Source: Crateriforma spongiae (GTDB lineage Bacteria; Planctomycetota; Planctomycetia; Pirellulales; Pirellulaceae). Taken from it: a stretch of DNA of 64,000 bases. The stretch spans positions 682,001 to 746,000 of the forward strand of contig NZ_JAAXMS010000002.1 of NCBI RefSeq assembly GCF_012290005.1, read 5' to 3'. The stretch's first letter is position 1; each line of letters opens with the position of its first letter. Below are positions 11,888-21,153 of the stretch, in pieces. The translations under genes were made by a program, and so were the position numbers. The notes beneath the pieces were generated by a model that was not told the origin of the DNA, searched no databases, and worked only from the letters and a program-made list of their open reading frames with translations.

Positions 11888-11922
11888 AGGCGTGTCGGTC
11901 CGGCCGACACGCCTATTTTTTT
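11888..11922 (+). terminator. Rho-independent terminator of acnA
   Basis: Perfect 11-bp stem AGGCGTGTCGG / CCGACACGCCT with loop TCCGG, followed by ATTTTTTT. It starts 38 bases after the acnA stop. The T-tract overlaps the last codons (Lys-Lys-stop) of the convergent TPR gene. Confidence 0.92.
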
Positions 11923-12677
11923 GCGCGTCCCAGCGTCAGACGCTTGGCGTAAACCCTTGCCACATCCGCCATGTAGTGCCCCAACCCTGTCTTCGCTGCC
12001 GCCTGCATGTATTGTTCGGCTTTGGCGGAATTCCCTTCGGCGTCGGCGATCAGACCTAGATATAGGTCCGCGAAAAACTGTGCGGAATCACGTTGGCGCA
12101 TCGACCGGGTGTCGCGTACCGCGTCGACAACAATCGCATCATCACCGCCGGCCAGTCGCCGTAACACTTGTTTCATCGGTGGACGGGGGTCGGACGGTGC
12201 GGGCAACAAAAGCTGACGCGCGGTCGCAAGGTCGGCGTCTTTCGCAACGCATAAGAAATGCCAAGCCGCGTTTTCAACATCGTGCGGATTCACGCGACGA
12301 TGCATCTCAAAAAGCTCGCGGCCCTCTCGGTAACGTTGCGCGAAGGCCAATGCGATGCCGTACTGCCATAGCTCTGGTTTCCACTCCGGACGCATTTCAA
12401 TCGCCCTCTCAAAACTGTGGATCGATTCTTCCACGCGACCGAACCGCAGTTGGGCATCGCCAAGTTGAACGTGATCAATCGCACGTGCCGAATCACCCGC
12501 TTCACGCACTTTTGTCTCGGCCAAGGACAAGCTAGCGCGAATGCGCGATGCATGCACGCCATCGTCTGAACTAACGTGAACGTGACAAACAACCAGCGAT
12601 AGCAATGCCATCAGCATCGGCCGCCGAAATGCATCGCGGACGGCCTGAGGCCAGCGCCGTTGAAACAAAGCATTCAT
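11913..12677 (-). CDS. Exported or membrane-anchored TPR protein
   Basis: A 254-residue protein. An N-terminal hydrophobic stretch (MLMALLSLVVCHVHVS near residue 22) suggests a signal anchor. Residues ~60-140 hold tetratricopeptide repeats, best seen in AQLRFGRVEESIHSFERAIE with MRPEWKPELW following; a final helix pair lies near DAEGNSAKAEQYMQAAAK. Function unknown; probably a periplasmic scaffold. It is convergent with acnA and divergent from the small lipoprotein at 12973. The basic tail GRAKK is encoded by the A-tract opposite the acnA terminator. Confidence 0.75.
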   Translation of the reverse strand: MNALFQRRWPQAVRDAFRRPMLMALLSLVVCHVHVSSDDGVHASRIRASLSLAETKVREAGDSARAIDHVQLGDAQLRFGRVEESIHSFERAIEMRPEWKPELWQYGIALAFAQRYREGRELFEMHRRVNPHDVENAAWHFLCVAKDADLATARQLLLPAPSDPRPPMKQVLRRLAGGDDAIVVDAVRDTRSMRQRDSAQFFADLYLGLIADAEGNSAKAEQYMQAAAKTGLGHYMADVARVYAKRLTLGRAKK

Positions 12678-12972
12678 CGATCAACTCACCTGAAAACTCA
12701 TCACAAGATTCCACCCTACGAAAACCGTTCACGACACGCGTTCGACACGGTTTTGCGTCCGGCACACCGGTTGTCAGTAGAAACACCACAGCGATGGCGC
12801 GAGCACGCCCCCTGCAATGGGTGGGCGCACACATGTCAACAAAAAACAACACCCCCCAACGGCGAATCACACTCAATTCGATCTAAAAACCGAGCACAAT
12901 CCGTTTACATTAGCCGTTGTTTTCTTCATTTCTTCACCCCGGGCAACATCATTGAGGACACAGAGAACTCTC

Positions 12973-13191
12973 ATGACCAAGAGCAATACCGAATCCAAGA
13001 TTGCATTCACATTCCAGCGTATCGCCAAAGCAACCGTCCTGGCATGCGCATTGGCCGGAACCTTCACCGTGGTCGGCTGCGGTCCGGACAACTCCACGAC
13101 CGTTTCCGGCGTCGACGACAGTGCACTTCGCAGCGAGGAGGATCTGGCCGACATGGAAGCACAGTATGAGGCGGACGCGGGAAGCCACTAA
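12973..13191 (+). CDS. Small lipoprotein, 72 residues
   Basis: The ATG at 12973 gives a basic N terminus, a hydrophobic core (VLACALAGTFTVVGC) and a lipobox V-V-G-C with acylated Cys near residue 36. The mature part is only ~37 residues, acidic and Ser/Asp/Glu-rich (CGPDNSTTVSGVDDS, ending EADAGSH). The sequence GAGGACACAGAG about 10-20 bases upstream could serve as ribosome binding site. It sits 162 bases before a DUF1559 gene on the same strand, a pairing that recurs in planctomycetes as far as I recall. Function unknown. Confidence 0.75.
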   Translation: MTKSNTESKIAFTFQRIAKATVLACALAGTFTVVGCGPDNSTTVSGVDDSALRSEEDLADMEAQYEADAGSH

Positions 13192-13219
13192 CACCCTTTG
13201 GCTTGACCGTCATTGATTC

Positions 13220-13241
13220 GTGCATCGTTGGATCGATGCAC
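13220..13241 (+). other. Hairpin between small lipoprotein and DUF1559 genes
   Basis: Perfect 8-bp stem GTGCATCG / CGATGCAC with six-base loop TTGGAT, 29 bases after the lipoprotein stop. No T-tract follows, so it is more likely an mRNA-stabilising or processing structure than a terminator. Confidence 0.5.
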
Positions 13242-13312
13242 CTTACGGGGGCAACGGGCTGAAACGCAGGACGCGGGGGCGATGCCCGGGGAACGTCGAT
13301 TTCGATTCGTTT

Positions 13313-13353
13313 CGAATCGTTTGTTATTTGTTTTTCGTTTTGGACTTTCTTTT
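13313..13353 (+). terminator. Hairpin with T-rich tail just upstream of the DUF1559 start
   Basis: 7-bp stem CGATTCG / CGAATCG with loop TTT (13313-13329), followed by TTTGTTATTTGTTTTTCG. It has the form of a weak intrinsic terminator or attenuator and ends next to the ATG at 13354. It could end the lipoprotein transcript or adjust read-through into the DUF1559 gene. Confidence 0.5.
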
Positions 13354-14505
13354 ATGAACCACAAGAAACGCATCGGCTTCACGCTCGTGGAGCTATTGGT
13401 CGTCATTGCGATCATCGGGGTTTTGGTCGGCTTGCTGTTGCCGGCCGTTCAGTCCGCTCGTGAAGCGGCACGTCGAATGAGTTGCAGCAATAATTTCAAG
13501 CAAGTCGGCTTGGCGTTGCACAACTATCATTCGGCATTCAAACAGCTTCCAAAGCAAAGTGGCGGGACCAACAATCCGGGCAACCGTCACATGTTGAATT
13601 TCTTGGTTCCCATTTTGCCGTTCATGGAACAGCAACCGTTGTGGGACCAGATTTCTAATCCGATTGCGGTTCGTCATAACGGCCAACCACAAAGCCCACC
13701 GTTCCCGTCGATGGGTCCGGAAGTTTGGAATCGGAATTACACGCCCTGGTTGACGCAAGTCGGTACCTATCGTTGTCCCAGCGATCCCAGCGTGCCACGT
13801 GCCAACACCGAAGGCTACACCAACATTGCTGCCTGCATCGGTGATGGAATCGCCAGCAACAACCACTCATGCATCAACGATGACGGCTCGATCCGTGGCT
13901 GGTGCACGGCACGAAAAGGCGCATTCGATCGCGGATTCTTTGAAACCCGTATCACGACCAAATTTCGCGACATGATCGACGGGCTAAGCAACACCATCGC
14001 GTGTACCGAAATCTGTGTCGACAATGGCAACTTGGAAGTCCGTGCGACTTGCGTGAACCGTGGCCAAGACGCCGCGTTCTTCACCGATCCGTCGGTTTGC
14101 GAAGACACCATCGATCCGACGCGACCGCAGTATCACTTGGCGGGCACCAACGCCAACAACTGGGGTTCGTCACAGCGTAAGGGGATGCGTTGGACCGACG
14201 GTCGCCCCGTCTTGGGCAGCGTCACCACAATCATGCCACCCAACGGCGTCAGCTGCGCGTGGTCCGGTGACGGTTCGGATACCATGAATTCGGCGGGCAG
14301 CTATCACCCGGGCGGATGCCATGTCGTGCTGGGCGACGGTGCGGTGCGATTCATTTCCGAATCCATCGATGCGGGTGACAAGACGGCTCCCTCGCCGAAC
14401 TGGCCGACCGGCAATCCTGGCACGCCGCCGGGATCCGCCAGCCCGTACGGTGTCTGGGGTGCTTTGGGGACACGCGCAATGCGTGAATCCGTCGAAGTTC
14501 CCTAA
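13354..14505 (+). CDS. DUF1559 domain protein with prepilin-type N terminus
   Basis: A 383-residue protein starting MNHKKRIGFTLVELLVVIAI: a class III/type IV prepilin cleavage site (G|FTLVE) followed by the hydrophobic assembly helix and the planctomycete hallmark LLLPAVQSAREAARRMSC. The DUF1559 body follows, with SNNFKQVGLALHNYHS and, near the C terminus, HVVLGDGAVRFISESID. Such proteins are greatly expanded in Planctomycetes and are thought to form pseudopilin-like surface or periplasmic structures; the exact role is unknown. The ATG at 13354 is fixed by the prepilin leader. A strong terminator follows at 14599. Confidence 0.93.
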   Translation: MNHKKRIGFTLVELLVVIAIIGVLVGLLLPAVQSAREAARRMSCSNNFKQVGLALHNYHSAFKQLPKQSGGTNNPGNRHMLNFLVPILPFMEQQPLWDQISNPIAVRHNGQPQSPPFPSMGPEVWNRNYTPWLTQVGTYRCPSDPSVPRANTEGYTNIAACIGDGIASNNHSCINDDGSIRGWCTARKGAFDRGFFETRITTKFRDMIDGLSNTIACTEICVDNGNLEVRATCVNRGQDAAFFTDPSVCEDTIDPTRPQYHLAGTNANNWGSSQRKGMRWTDGRPVLGSVTTIMPPNGVSCAWSGDGSDTMNSAGSYHPGGCHVVLGDGAVRFISESIDAGDKTAPSPNWPTGNPGTPPGSASPYGVWGALGTRAMRESVEVP

Positions 14506-14894
14506 CCGCGGATGGGTGCACCCGGTCGCCATCCTTGCGGCGGTCGCGGTGTGTCCGTCTCCGACGGCTCATTTGCAACCATCCCAATCGATTCCACCAG
14601 CGGCGACCTGTCCCTCAGGTCGCCGCTTTTCGTTGGTTTGCGTGATTCTTTTTGGCCCGTGTTTCCCGCCACACTTCGGCCCGCCAACGTGTTTGTGGTC
14701 CGTCCAATCCGGTCAACAGAATCGACCACGGGGGACGGATTTTCTAAGATGCAGCGGTCTGGACGACCGATGCGATGGCATCCAACGTCTGTGCCCCGGT
14801 CCACCTGCGATAATGCCGTTACGCAACCGTGACCGATCCAGCCCCACCCTGGGGCAGATCCCGTGATCCCCACGTCGACAAGGAATCCGATCGC
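14506..14894 (+). other. Intergenic region before dnaE
   Basis: 389 bases. It contains the terminator at 14599-14635 and presumably the dnaE promoter; nothing else was recognised. The in-frame GTG at 14829 is an alternative dnaE start. Confidence 0.5.
14599..14635 (+). terminator. Rho-independent terminator of the DUF1559 gene
   Basis: Perfect 12-bp stem AGCGGCGACCTG / CAGGTCGCCGCT with loop TCCCT, followed by TTTCGTTGG. The T-tract is short but the stem is very stable. Confidence 0.85.
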
Positions 14895-17800
14895 GTGTCC
14901 GAAACCACTGCCGCATCGCGTCCGTTTGTGCACCTTCATTGCCACAGCCACTACAGCCTGTTGGATGGCGCCAGCGATATCGGCAAGTTGGTCCAGCGGA
15001 CCGTCGATCACGGCATGAACGCCCTGGCATTGACCGACCACGGCAATCTGCACGGGGCATTGGAGTTTTATCGGAAGGCCAAAGGCGCGGGCATCAATCC
15101 GATCATCGGCTATGAAGCCTACATCGCACCGGGCAGCCGATTCGACAAGGGAGGTGCGTCCAGCAGCAAAGCGGCCAGTTACCACCTGACCCTGTTGGCC
15201 AAAAACCGAACCGGCTTCAAAAACTTGATCAAGATGGCCAGCGCCGCGTCGTTGGAAGGCTTTTACTTCAAGCCGCGGATCGATAAGGAGATTCTGGAAA
15301 CCTACAACGAAGGCATCATCTGTCTGTCCGGTTGCGTCAGCAGTGAATTCAGCCGTGCCATCTTGAAGGGGATCGACACCGCCGAGCACGAGAAAGAAGC
15401 CAGAGACATCGCCGGGTGGTTTCACAACGTCTTCGGCGATCGGTACTTCATCGAAGTGATGAACAACGGCGTCGACATCCAGCGTCAGCAACTGCAGGGT
15501 GCTGTTGAAATCGCTGACCGCTTGGGATTGCCCGTCGTCACCACCAGCGACACACACTATGTCGATCGGGAAGACGCCGAAGCCCAAGACATCATGCTGT
15601 GCATCAACACGGGACGATTCCGGACCGACCAATCGCGGATGAAGATGGAGAACGACCAGTTCTTCTTGCGCAGCCCCGAACAGATGTACGACTGTTTTCC
15701 GGGCATGGAAGACGCGGTTTCACGCAGCCAAGAAATCGCCGACAGCGTGGACATCGATCTGGAATTCGGCAAACACTTTTTCCCTCGGTTCGAATGCCCG
15801 AATGAACAAAAGCCGATCGACTATCTGCGCGAACTGTGCGTCGAAGGTCTGAAGGAACGATATGAGGGCGATCCCGATCGATTGATCGACGGCGAACTGT
15901 CCGATGAAGTCAAAGCTCGCTTGGACCGAGAACTGGGCGTTATCGAAAAACTGGGCTACCCGACCTATTTCCTGATCGTTTGGGACTTCGTCAATCACGC
16001 CCGCAGCATTGGTATCAACGCAACAGCACGGGGCAGCGGCGTCGGCGCGATCGTTTGCTATGCCTTGTACCTGTCTCACGTCTGTCCGCTGCGGTACGAC
16101 CTGTTGTTCGAACGGTTCCTGGATGAAAGCCGAACCGAGCCGCCGGATATCGATATCGACTTTGAAAAGGAACGCCGCGGCGAAGTCATCGACTACGTGA
16201 AAAAGCGGTACGGCAGCGAGATGGTCTGCCAAATCGGTACCTTCGGAACGCTGGCCGCGCGCGCCGCGATCAAAGACACCGGCCGCGCCCTGGGCATCCC
16301 GCTAAGCCGGGTCAATCAGGTCACCGAAATGGTGCCGGACGAGCTGAAGATCACCCTGCCCAAGGCGCTCGAGAAAAGCGCCGACCTGAAAAACACGTAT
16401 GACAACGATCCCGAAATTCGGGAACTGATCGACCTGGCGATGAAGATCGAAGGTCTGGCCCGAAACGTCGGAACGCACGCCGCCGCGGTGGTGATTTCCG
16501 ACAAACCTTTGACCGAATACGTGCCGCTGACGCGGGTGCCCGGCAAACAAGATGTCATCACCCAGTGGTCGATGAACGACGTGGAAGCGTCGGGCCTGTT
16601 GAAGATGGATTTCTTGGGACTGCGGAACCTGACCATTCTGTCGCGGACGGTTCAGTTGGTCCAACAAACCACCGGGACGGAGATCGACCCGCTGAAATTC
16701 CCCTTGGATGACAAGGAATCCTATGCCCTGCTGCAACGCGGCGAAACCAAGGGCGTCTTTCAGCTGGAATCGGGTGGTATTCGTGATTTGTTGCAGCGGA
16801 TGAAACCTGACTGCTTCAGCGACATCATCGCGACCGCCGCGCTTTACCGCCCCGGACCATTGGAAGGCGGGATGGTCGACGATTACGTCAACATCAAACA
16901 CGGTCGCCAGGAACCCGAATACAAGCACCCTGTGCTGAAGGAAGTTCTTGAAGAAACCAACTCCATCATGGTTTATCAAGAACAGGTCATGCGGATCTTG
17001 AACCGCTTGGGCAAGATTCCGTTGGCCAAAGCGTACACGTGCATCAAGGCGATCAGTAAGAAAAAAGAAGCTTTGATCGCAGCCAACTACAAAGCCTTCA
17101 TCGAAGGTTCCGTCGAAAACGGGCTGGCCAACAAAGATGCCGAAGACATCTGGAATCTGATCGTCAAATTTGCGGGCTACGGATTTAACAAGTCACACAG
17201 TACCGCCTATGCACTGGTGGCCTACCAGACGGCGTACCTGAAAGCCCACCATCCGATGGAATTCATGGCAGCGTTGCTGTCCAGTGACATCGACGGTCGA
17301 AATTTCAAGCGAAAGGATTCGCTGGTCGAGCACATGGAAGACTGCGACCGGATGCAGATCGAGATCGAGCATCCGTGTGTCAATCGCAGCGCCGCCGACT
17401 TTTCGGTCAACGACGGAAAGGTCCAATTTGCCCTGTCGGCAATCAAAGGCTGTGGTGGCAGCACGGCGACGTCGATCGAACGAGAGCGTTGCAAAAACGG
17501 TCCGTTCAAAGACATTTTCGATTTCTGTGAACGAGTCGACCCGCATGACTGTAACCGGTCATCGATCGAATCACTAATCAAAGCCGGTGCGATGGACTGC
17601 TTCGGTGCCCATCGCAGCCAGCTAATGTCGATCGTCGACCGGGCCCTACAAGCCGGTGCCGCGGTTCAAAAAGACAAGAAAAGCGGGCAAGCCAATCTCT
17701 TTGGTGCGTTCGACGATGAACCGGAAGCCGACGCACCGTCGATCCCCCTGCCCGACATTGATGAATGGCCCGATCGTGAAAAGCTGTTGAACGAGAAAGA

Positions 17801-18443
17801 AGTGCTGGGCTTCTATTTGGACAGCCATCCGTTGGCTGAATATGAAAACAAACTAGCAACCTTTCGGACGCACACCACCGACAAATTGGGGGACGTCAAG
17901 GATCGTGCCGAAGTCATCCTTGGCGGCATGATCAGCAGCATCAAGTTGGCCCACACCAAGAACAGCAAACCTGGTCAGCCGTCGAAGTACGCCAACTTTG
18001 ATTTGGAAGACATGGGCGGCAACGTCCGCTGTATCGTCTGGCCACGCGGTTTCGCCGAATGCGGCGAACGCGTTCAGCCCGACGCGGTGGTCTTGGCCAA
18101 AGGCAAAGTTGACCGGCGGGGCGGCGGTGATGAAGTCAATCTGATCATCGACGACCTGGTCCCGCTGGATGAACTGGACAACCGGTACACCCACGGCATC
18201 CGTATTCGCTTTGACGAAATCGAACACGACGCCAATACGATGAACAGTGTCCGCGAAATCATCCGCGGGTATCCCGGTTCCAAAGAGTTGTTGATCACCA
18301 TCGGGCTACGCGACGGAGAAACCGTTCACCTGAAAAGCGATCGTTTCCGCGTCGACGTGACCCCCGAATTGCGTGATCGTCTGGACGATTTAATGGGCAG
18401 CGGCCATTACAAACTGCTGATGAGCAAACCGGCCGGACGCTGA
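14895..18443 (+). CDS. dnaE: DNA polymerase III alpha subunit
   Basis: A 1182-residue replicative polymerase. The N-terminal PHP domain begins FVHLHCHSHYSLLDGAS near residue 10. The palm carries the catalytic acidic motif PPDIDIDFEKERRGEVIDYV near residue 415 and GVGAIVCYALYLSHV just before it. The finger/thumb region includes KGVFQLESGGIRDLLQRMKP and GYGFNKSHSTAYALVAYQTA. A C-terminal OB fold starts near AEVILGGMISSIK. The length is normal for bacterial DnaE. GTG at 14895 is preferred because it sits about 10 bases after AAGGA and immediately precedes the PHP domain; GTG 14829 would add 22 residues. Convergent with the lactonase-family gene 13 bases away. Confidence 0.97.
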   Translation: MSETTAASRPFVHLHCHSHYSLLDGASDIGKLVQRTVDHGMNALALTDHGNLHGALEFYRKAKGAGINPIIGYEAYIAPGSRFDKGGASSSKAASYHLTLLAKNRTGFKNLIKMASAASLEGFYFKPRIDKEILETYNEGIICLSGCVSSEFSRAILKGIDTAEHEKEARDIAGWFHNVFGDRYFIEVMNNGVDIQRQQLQGAVEIADRLGLPVVTTSDTHYVDREDAEAQDIMLCINTGRFRTDQSRMKMENDQFFLRSPEQMYDCFPGMEDAVSRSQEIADSVDIDLEFGKHFFPRFECPNEQKPIDYLRELCVEGLKERYEGDPDRLIDGELSDEVKARLDRELGVIEKLGYPTYFLIVWDFVNHARSIGINATARGSGVGAIVCYALYLSHVCPLRYDLLFERFLDESRTEPPDIDIDFEKERRGEVIDYVKKRYGSEMVCQIGTFGTLAARAAIKDTGRALGIPLSRVNQVTEMVPDELKITLPKALEKSADLKNTYDNDPEIRELIDLAMKIEGLARNVGTHAAAVVISDKPLTEYVPLTRVPGKQDVITQWSMNDVEASGLLKMDFLGLRNLTILSRTVQLVQQTTGTEIDPLKFPLDDKESYALLQRGETKGVFQLESGGIRDLLQRMKPDCFSDIIATAALYRPGPLEGGMVDDYVNIKHGRQEPEYKHPVLKEVLEETNSIMVYQEQVMRILNRLGKIPLAKAYTCIKAISKKKEALIAANYKAFIEGSVENGLANKDAEDIWNLIVKFAGYGFNKSHSTAYALVAYQTAYLKAHHPMEFMAALLSSDIDGRNFKRKDSLVEHMEDCDRMQIEIEHPCVNRSAADFSVNDGKVQFALSAIKGCGGSTATSIERERCKNGPFKDIFDFCERVDPHDCNRSSIESLIKAGAMDCFGAHRSQLMSIVDRALQAGAAVQKDKKSGQANLFGAFDDEPEADAPSIPLPDIDEWPDREKLLNEKEVLGFYLDSHPLAEYENKLATFRTHTTDKLGDVKDRAEVILGGMISSIKLAHTKNSKPGQPSKYANFDLEDMGGNVRCIVWPRGFAECGERVQPDAVVLAKGKVDRRGGGDEVNLIIDDLVPLDELDNRYTHGIRIRFDEIEHDANTMNSVREIIRGYPGSKELLITIGLRDGETVHLKSDRFRVDVTPELRDRLDDLMGSGHYKLLMSKPAGR

Positions 18444-18456
18444 ACCACAATCAAGT

Positions 18457-19599
18457 TCAATGGGACGCAAATTCAACGCAGATCGGTGTCGGCACGACGG
18501 CCATATTCCGCGTGTAAGTCAGTTCGCCGGATTCCGAATCGATGGCAAACACCGTAACGGTATTGCTATCGCGTCCGGCGGCTAACAAATAGCTGCCGCT
18601 GGGATCCAGGTTAAAATTCCGCGGCCACCCGCCGCGAATGGGCTCGACTTCGATCGCCGACAGCTTTCCTGATTCATCGTCCACACGAAACGCGCTGATC
18701 GAATCGTGTCCGCGGTTGCTGGTGTAGACAAACTTTCCGCTGGGATGAACACGGATCTCCGCGGCGCTGTTGAAGGTCTCTTTGGCCTTGGTTTCTTCGG
18801 AAAGAGTCTCAATGGTTTGCACCGGAGCCATGGTGCCGGCTTTGGCGTCATAGTCGAACACGGTGACCGAAAGTGCCAGTTCATTCAACACATAGGCTTT
18901 GTCCCCGTCGGGGCTGAATTTCATGTGCCGCGGACCACCGCCGGGCGGGCAAACTCCTTCACCATGCGGCGTCAGTTTGGCATTTTCGGCATCCAGGCGA
19001 TAAATCACGACGCGGTCCAATCCCAAATCGGGAACAAACACGAACCGATTGTCCGGCGATGTCCCCACCCAATGGGCGTGCGGTTTGTCTTGACGGCGAT
19101 CCACGACACCGCTGCCGCCACTGTGCTTTTGCAAATCGCTTCGCGGCTGGATCGTGCCATCGTCGGCCAGCGGGAACACCGCAACGCTGCCGCCGCCGTA
19201 CTGCGCCGACATCAGAACCTTCCCGCTGCGATCGGTCGACAAATGAGCCGCACCACCGTCACCGATTTCTTGGTGCCCCACCGGTGTCAACCAACTTCCA
19301 TCGGCGTCACGATCAATCTTGTACGCGGCCACCACCGCCTGACCGTCGATGGCCCCCGTGCTGTACAAGATGTCCAACGTCGGGTGTTTGGCGACAAACC
19401 CGGGGTTGGAAAGCTCGGCGGCCAAAGCGATGTTCGTCAACTTGCCGCTGTCGGAATCAAATTGGCCCTGGTAAATCCCCTGGCTGGTGCCGCCTCGTGG
19501 GGTTGTCGTTCCGAAAAAGACCGCCGACGTCGCGGCTTGACCCAATGTCGCCGCAAACAAACTGAACCCGACCGCAACGGTCAAACGACGTGCACGCAT
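18457..19599 (-). CDS. Lactonase-family (Pgl-like) exported seven-bladed beta-propeller
   Basis: A 380-residue protein of the lactonase/cycloisomerase-2 family (PF10282), whose best known member is 6-phosphogluconolactonase Pgl. Blades are visible as repeated patterns such as HLSTDRSGKVLMSAQYGGGS, HAHWVGTSPDNRFVFVPDLG, HMKFSPDGDKAYVLNEL and IRVHPSGKFVYTSNRGHDSI. A signal peptide (RRLTVAVGFSLFAATLGQAA) sends it out of the cytoplasm, which argues against a role in the cytosolic pentose phosphate path. Start ATG at 19599 is decided by a strong GGAGG seven bases upstream; a start at 19653 would add 18 residues before the signal. Confidence 0.88.
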   Translation of the reverse strand: MRARRLTVAVGFSLFAATLGQAATSAVFFGTTTPRGGTSQGIYQGQFDSDSGKLTNIALAAELSNPGFVAKHPTLDILYSTGAIDGQAVVAAYKIDRDADGSWLTPVGHQEIGDGGAAHLSTDRSGKVLMSAQYGGGSVAVFPLADDGTIQPRSDLQKHSGGSGVVDRRQDKPHAHWVGTSPDNRFVFVPDLGLDRVVIYRLDAENAKLTPHGEGVCPPGGGPRHMKFSPDGDKAYVLNELALSVTVFDYDAKAGTMAPVQTIETLSEETKAKETFNSAAEIRVHPSGKFVYTSNRGHDSISAFRVDDESGKLSAIEVEPIRGGWPRNFNLDPSGSYLLAAGRDSNTVTVFAIDSESGELTYTRNMAVVPTPICVEFASH

Positions 19600-19711
19600 G
19601 GAAACCTCCGGAAAGCGAAACTTGGTTGGGGTGCGTATTTTCAACGGCACCATCGTAACAAGCCGCCATGCATCCGGTTTGCGCGAAACGCCACGGGGGC
19701 AACCGCCGTGT

Positions 19712-19969
19712 TCAACGAAGATCGTCGGGCTTGCTGATTCGATGCAAGCCCACGAAGAACATCACAATGGCAACGGCCAGCATCACCGCCGACGCAACCA
19801 CCATGGCGATTGAGCGACCTGACTGCAGCAAATCTGATTTGGGCCCCGACCAGCCTTCGTTCCGCAGGTCCAATCCCAATGCCAAGCAGAACAAGACCAA
19901 GGCAGCGGTGAAGATCAGTGAACTGATAACAATCAGGCCAAAGGCCCGGCGGCGTGACAGTGGCCTCAT
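19712..19969 (-). CDS. Small two-helix membrane protein
   Basis: An 85-residue protein beginning [20 protein letters not shown], with two clear transmembrane helices (about residues 11-33 and 54-76) separated by a short polar loop ([19 protein letters not shown]). Its ATG overlaps the rsgA stop as ATGA at 19966-19969, so it is translationally coupled to rsgA; this decides the start over any upstream in-frame codon. Family not recognised; a conserved planctomycete partner of rsgA is only a guess. Confidence 0.72.
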   Translation of the reverse strand: MRPLSRRRAFGLIVISSLIFTAALVLFCLALGLDLRNEGWSGPKSDLLQSGRSIAMVVASAVMLAVAIVMFFVGLHRISKPDDLR

Positions 19970-21111
19970 TGCGGCAGCAAATCCTCTTCCAACAAGTGGC
20001 AATAGGCGTCGTACCGTCGCGCATCGATACGTGCGTCGGCGACGGCATCCTTCACAGCACAATCCGTCTCCGTCAAATGCAGACAATCCGGGTACCGACA
20101 ACTGCTGACGTAGGGCCGAAAATCGGGCATCAATCCGCCAACCTCATTGGCCTCGATATTCCACAATTGGAACTGGCGGATCCCGGGCGTATCAAAGACG
20201 GCACCACCGCCGTCGGTGGGAATCAATCGCGACGCGGTCGTGGTGTGACGCCCCTTGTCGTTGTCGTCACTGACTTCGCCCACGGCCAGCCCAAGCCCCG
20301 GTTGGATCCGGTTCAGCAAACTGCTTTTCCCCACACCGCTTTGCCCAGCCAAGACCGCCTGTTTGCCGGTAAGCAACGCACGCAGTGGATCGATGTTCCA
20401 TTCCGTTTCGGCGGAAACCATCAGCGTTCGGTACCCCATCGACGCATAAACGCCCACGATGGGCTGAATCCGTATCGGGTCGATCAAATCGCATTTGTTG
20501 AAAACGATGATCGGCTGAATTTCGCATTGAGCCGCCGTCAACAAAAACCGATCGATCAAAGCGGGCTTCAGCGATGGCCTGGCCACGCTGGCGATGATCA
20601 GCACGTAGTCGACATTGGCGACAATGACATGCTGTTTCCCGCGACTGGACCGTGACAACACGCCACGACGTGGCAGCACACTTTCGATCATGCCATCTTG
20701 CGGTGATTCCGCACGCAGCGTCACGCGATCACCGGCCACCACGACGTGTCGCTGATCGGTCGACAATGACTTTAACAACTGACGCACGGCACATTCATAC
20801 CGCCGTCCGTCGTCACCGATTACACGAACCTTTAGCCCGTGAACGCTGACGACGCGGCCACGAATCAAATCTGAATCGGTATCCAGTTTGACATTCAGAC
20901 CGGCCGCCTGGTCGGGATTGGAATCGGCACCGATGACCGTTCGCTTGCGAGTCAGGTCGCCTTTGCCCGTCAACCGTTCGGACTGAACGGCGTCGGCCAA
21001 GCTGTCTTGATCCCCGGCTTGGAAGCGACGGGTCAGATCCGAATCGCGGACACGACCCTGGTGTTTCTTGCGAAAATCGGCACGAAGCTTGTTGTGTTTT
21101 TTCTTTGGCAT
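19966..21111 (-). CDS. rsgA: Ribosome small-subunit GTPase RsgA (YjeQ)
   Basis: A 381-residue circularly permuted GTPase that assists late 30S maturation. The GTPase motifs appear in permuted order: G4 FNKCDLID near residue 203, then G1 [15 protein letters not shown] near 252, then G3 FDTPGIRQF near 304. An OB fold precedes them (~residues 82-140) and a C-terminal zinc knuckle follows with [16 protein letters not shown]. The basic N-terminal extension ([18 protein letters not shown]) resembles that of other planctomycete and cyanobacterial RsgA. It is 42 bases downstream of ftsH and its stop overlaps the small membrane protein gene. Confidence 0.95.
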   Translation of the reverse strand: MPKKKHNKLRADFRKKHQGRVRDSDLTRRFQAGDQDSLADAVQSERLTGKGDLTRKRTVIGADSNPDQAAGLNVKLDTDSDLIRGRVVSVHGLKVRVIGDDGRRYECAVRQLLKSLSTDQRHVVVAGDRVTLRAESPQDGMIESVLPRRGVLSRSSRGKQHVIVANVDYVLIIASVARPSLKPALIDRFLLTAAQCEIQPIIVFNKCDLIDPIRIQPIVGVYASMGYRTLMVSAETEWNIDPLRALLTGKQAVLAGQSGVGKSSLLNRIQPGLGLAVGEVSDDNDKGRHTTTASRLIPTDGGGAVFDTPGIRQFQLWNIEANEVGGLMPDFRPYVSSCRYPDCLHLTETDCAVKDAVADARIDARRYDAYCHLLEEDLLPQ

Positions 21112-21153
21112 CTGACCGCCGCCCGGGTCACCGCATGCGAATCGCCAAACGGA

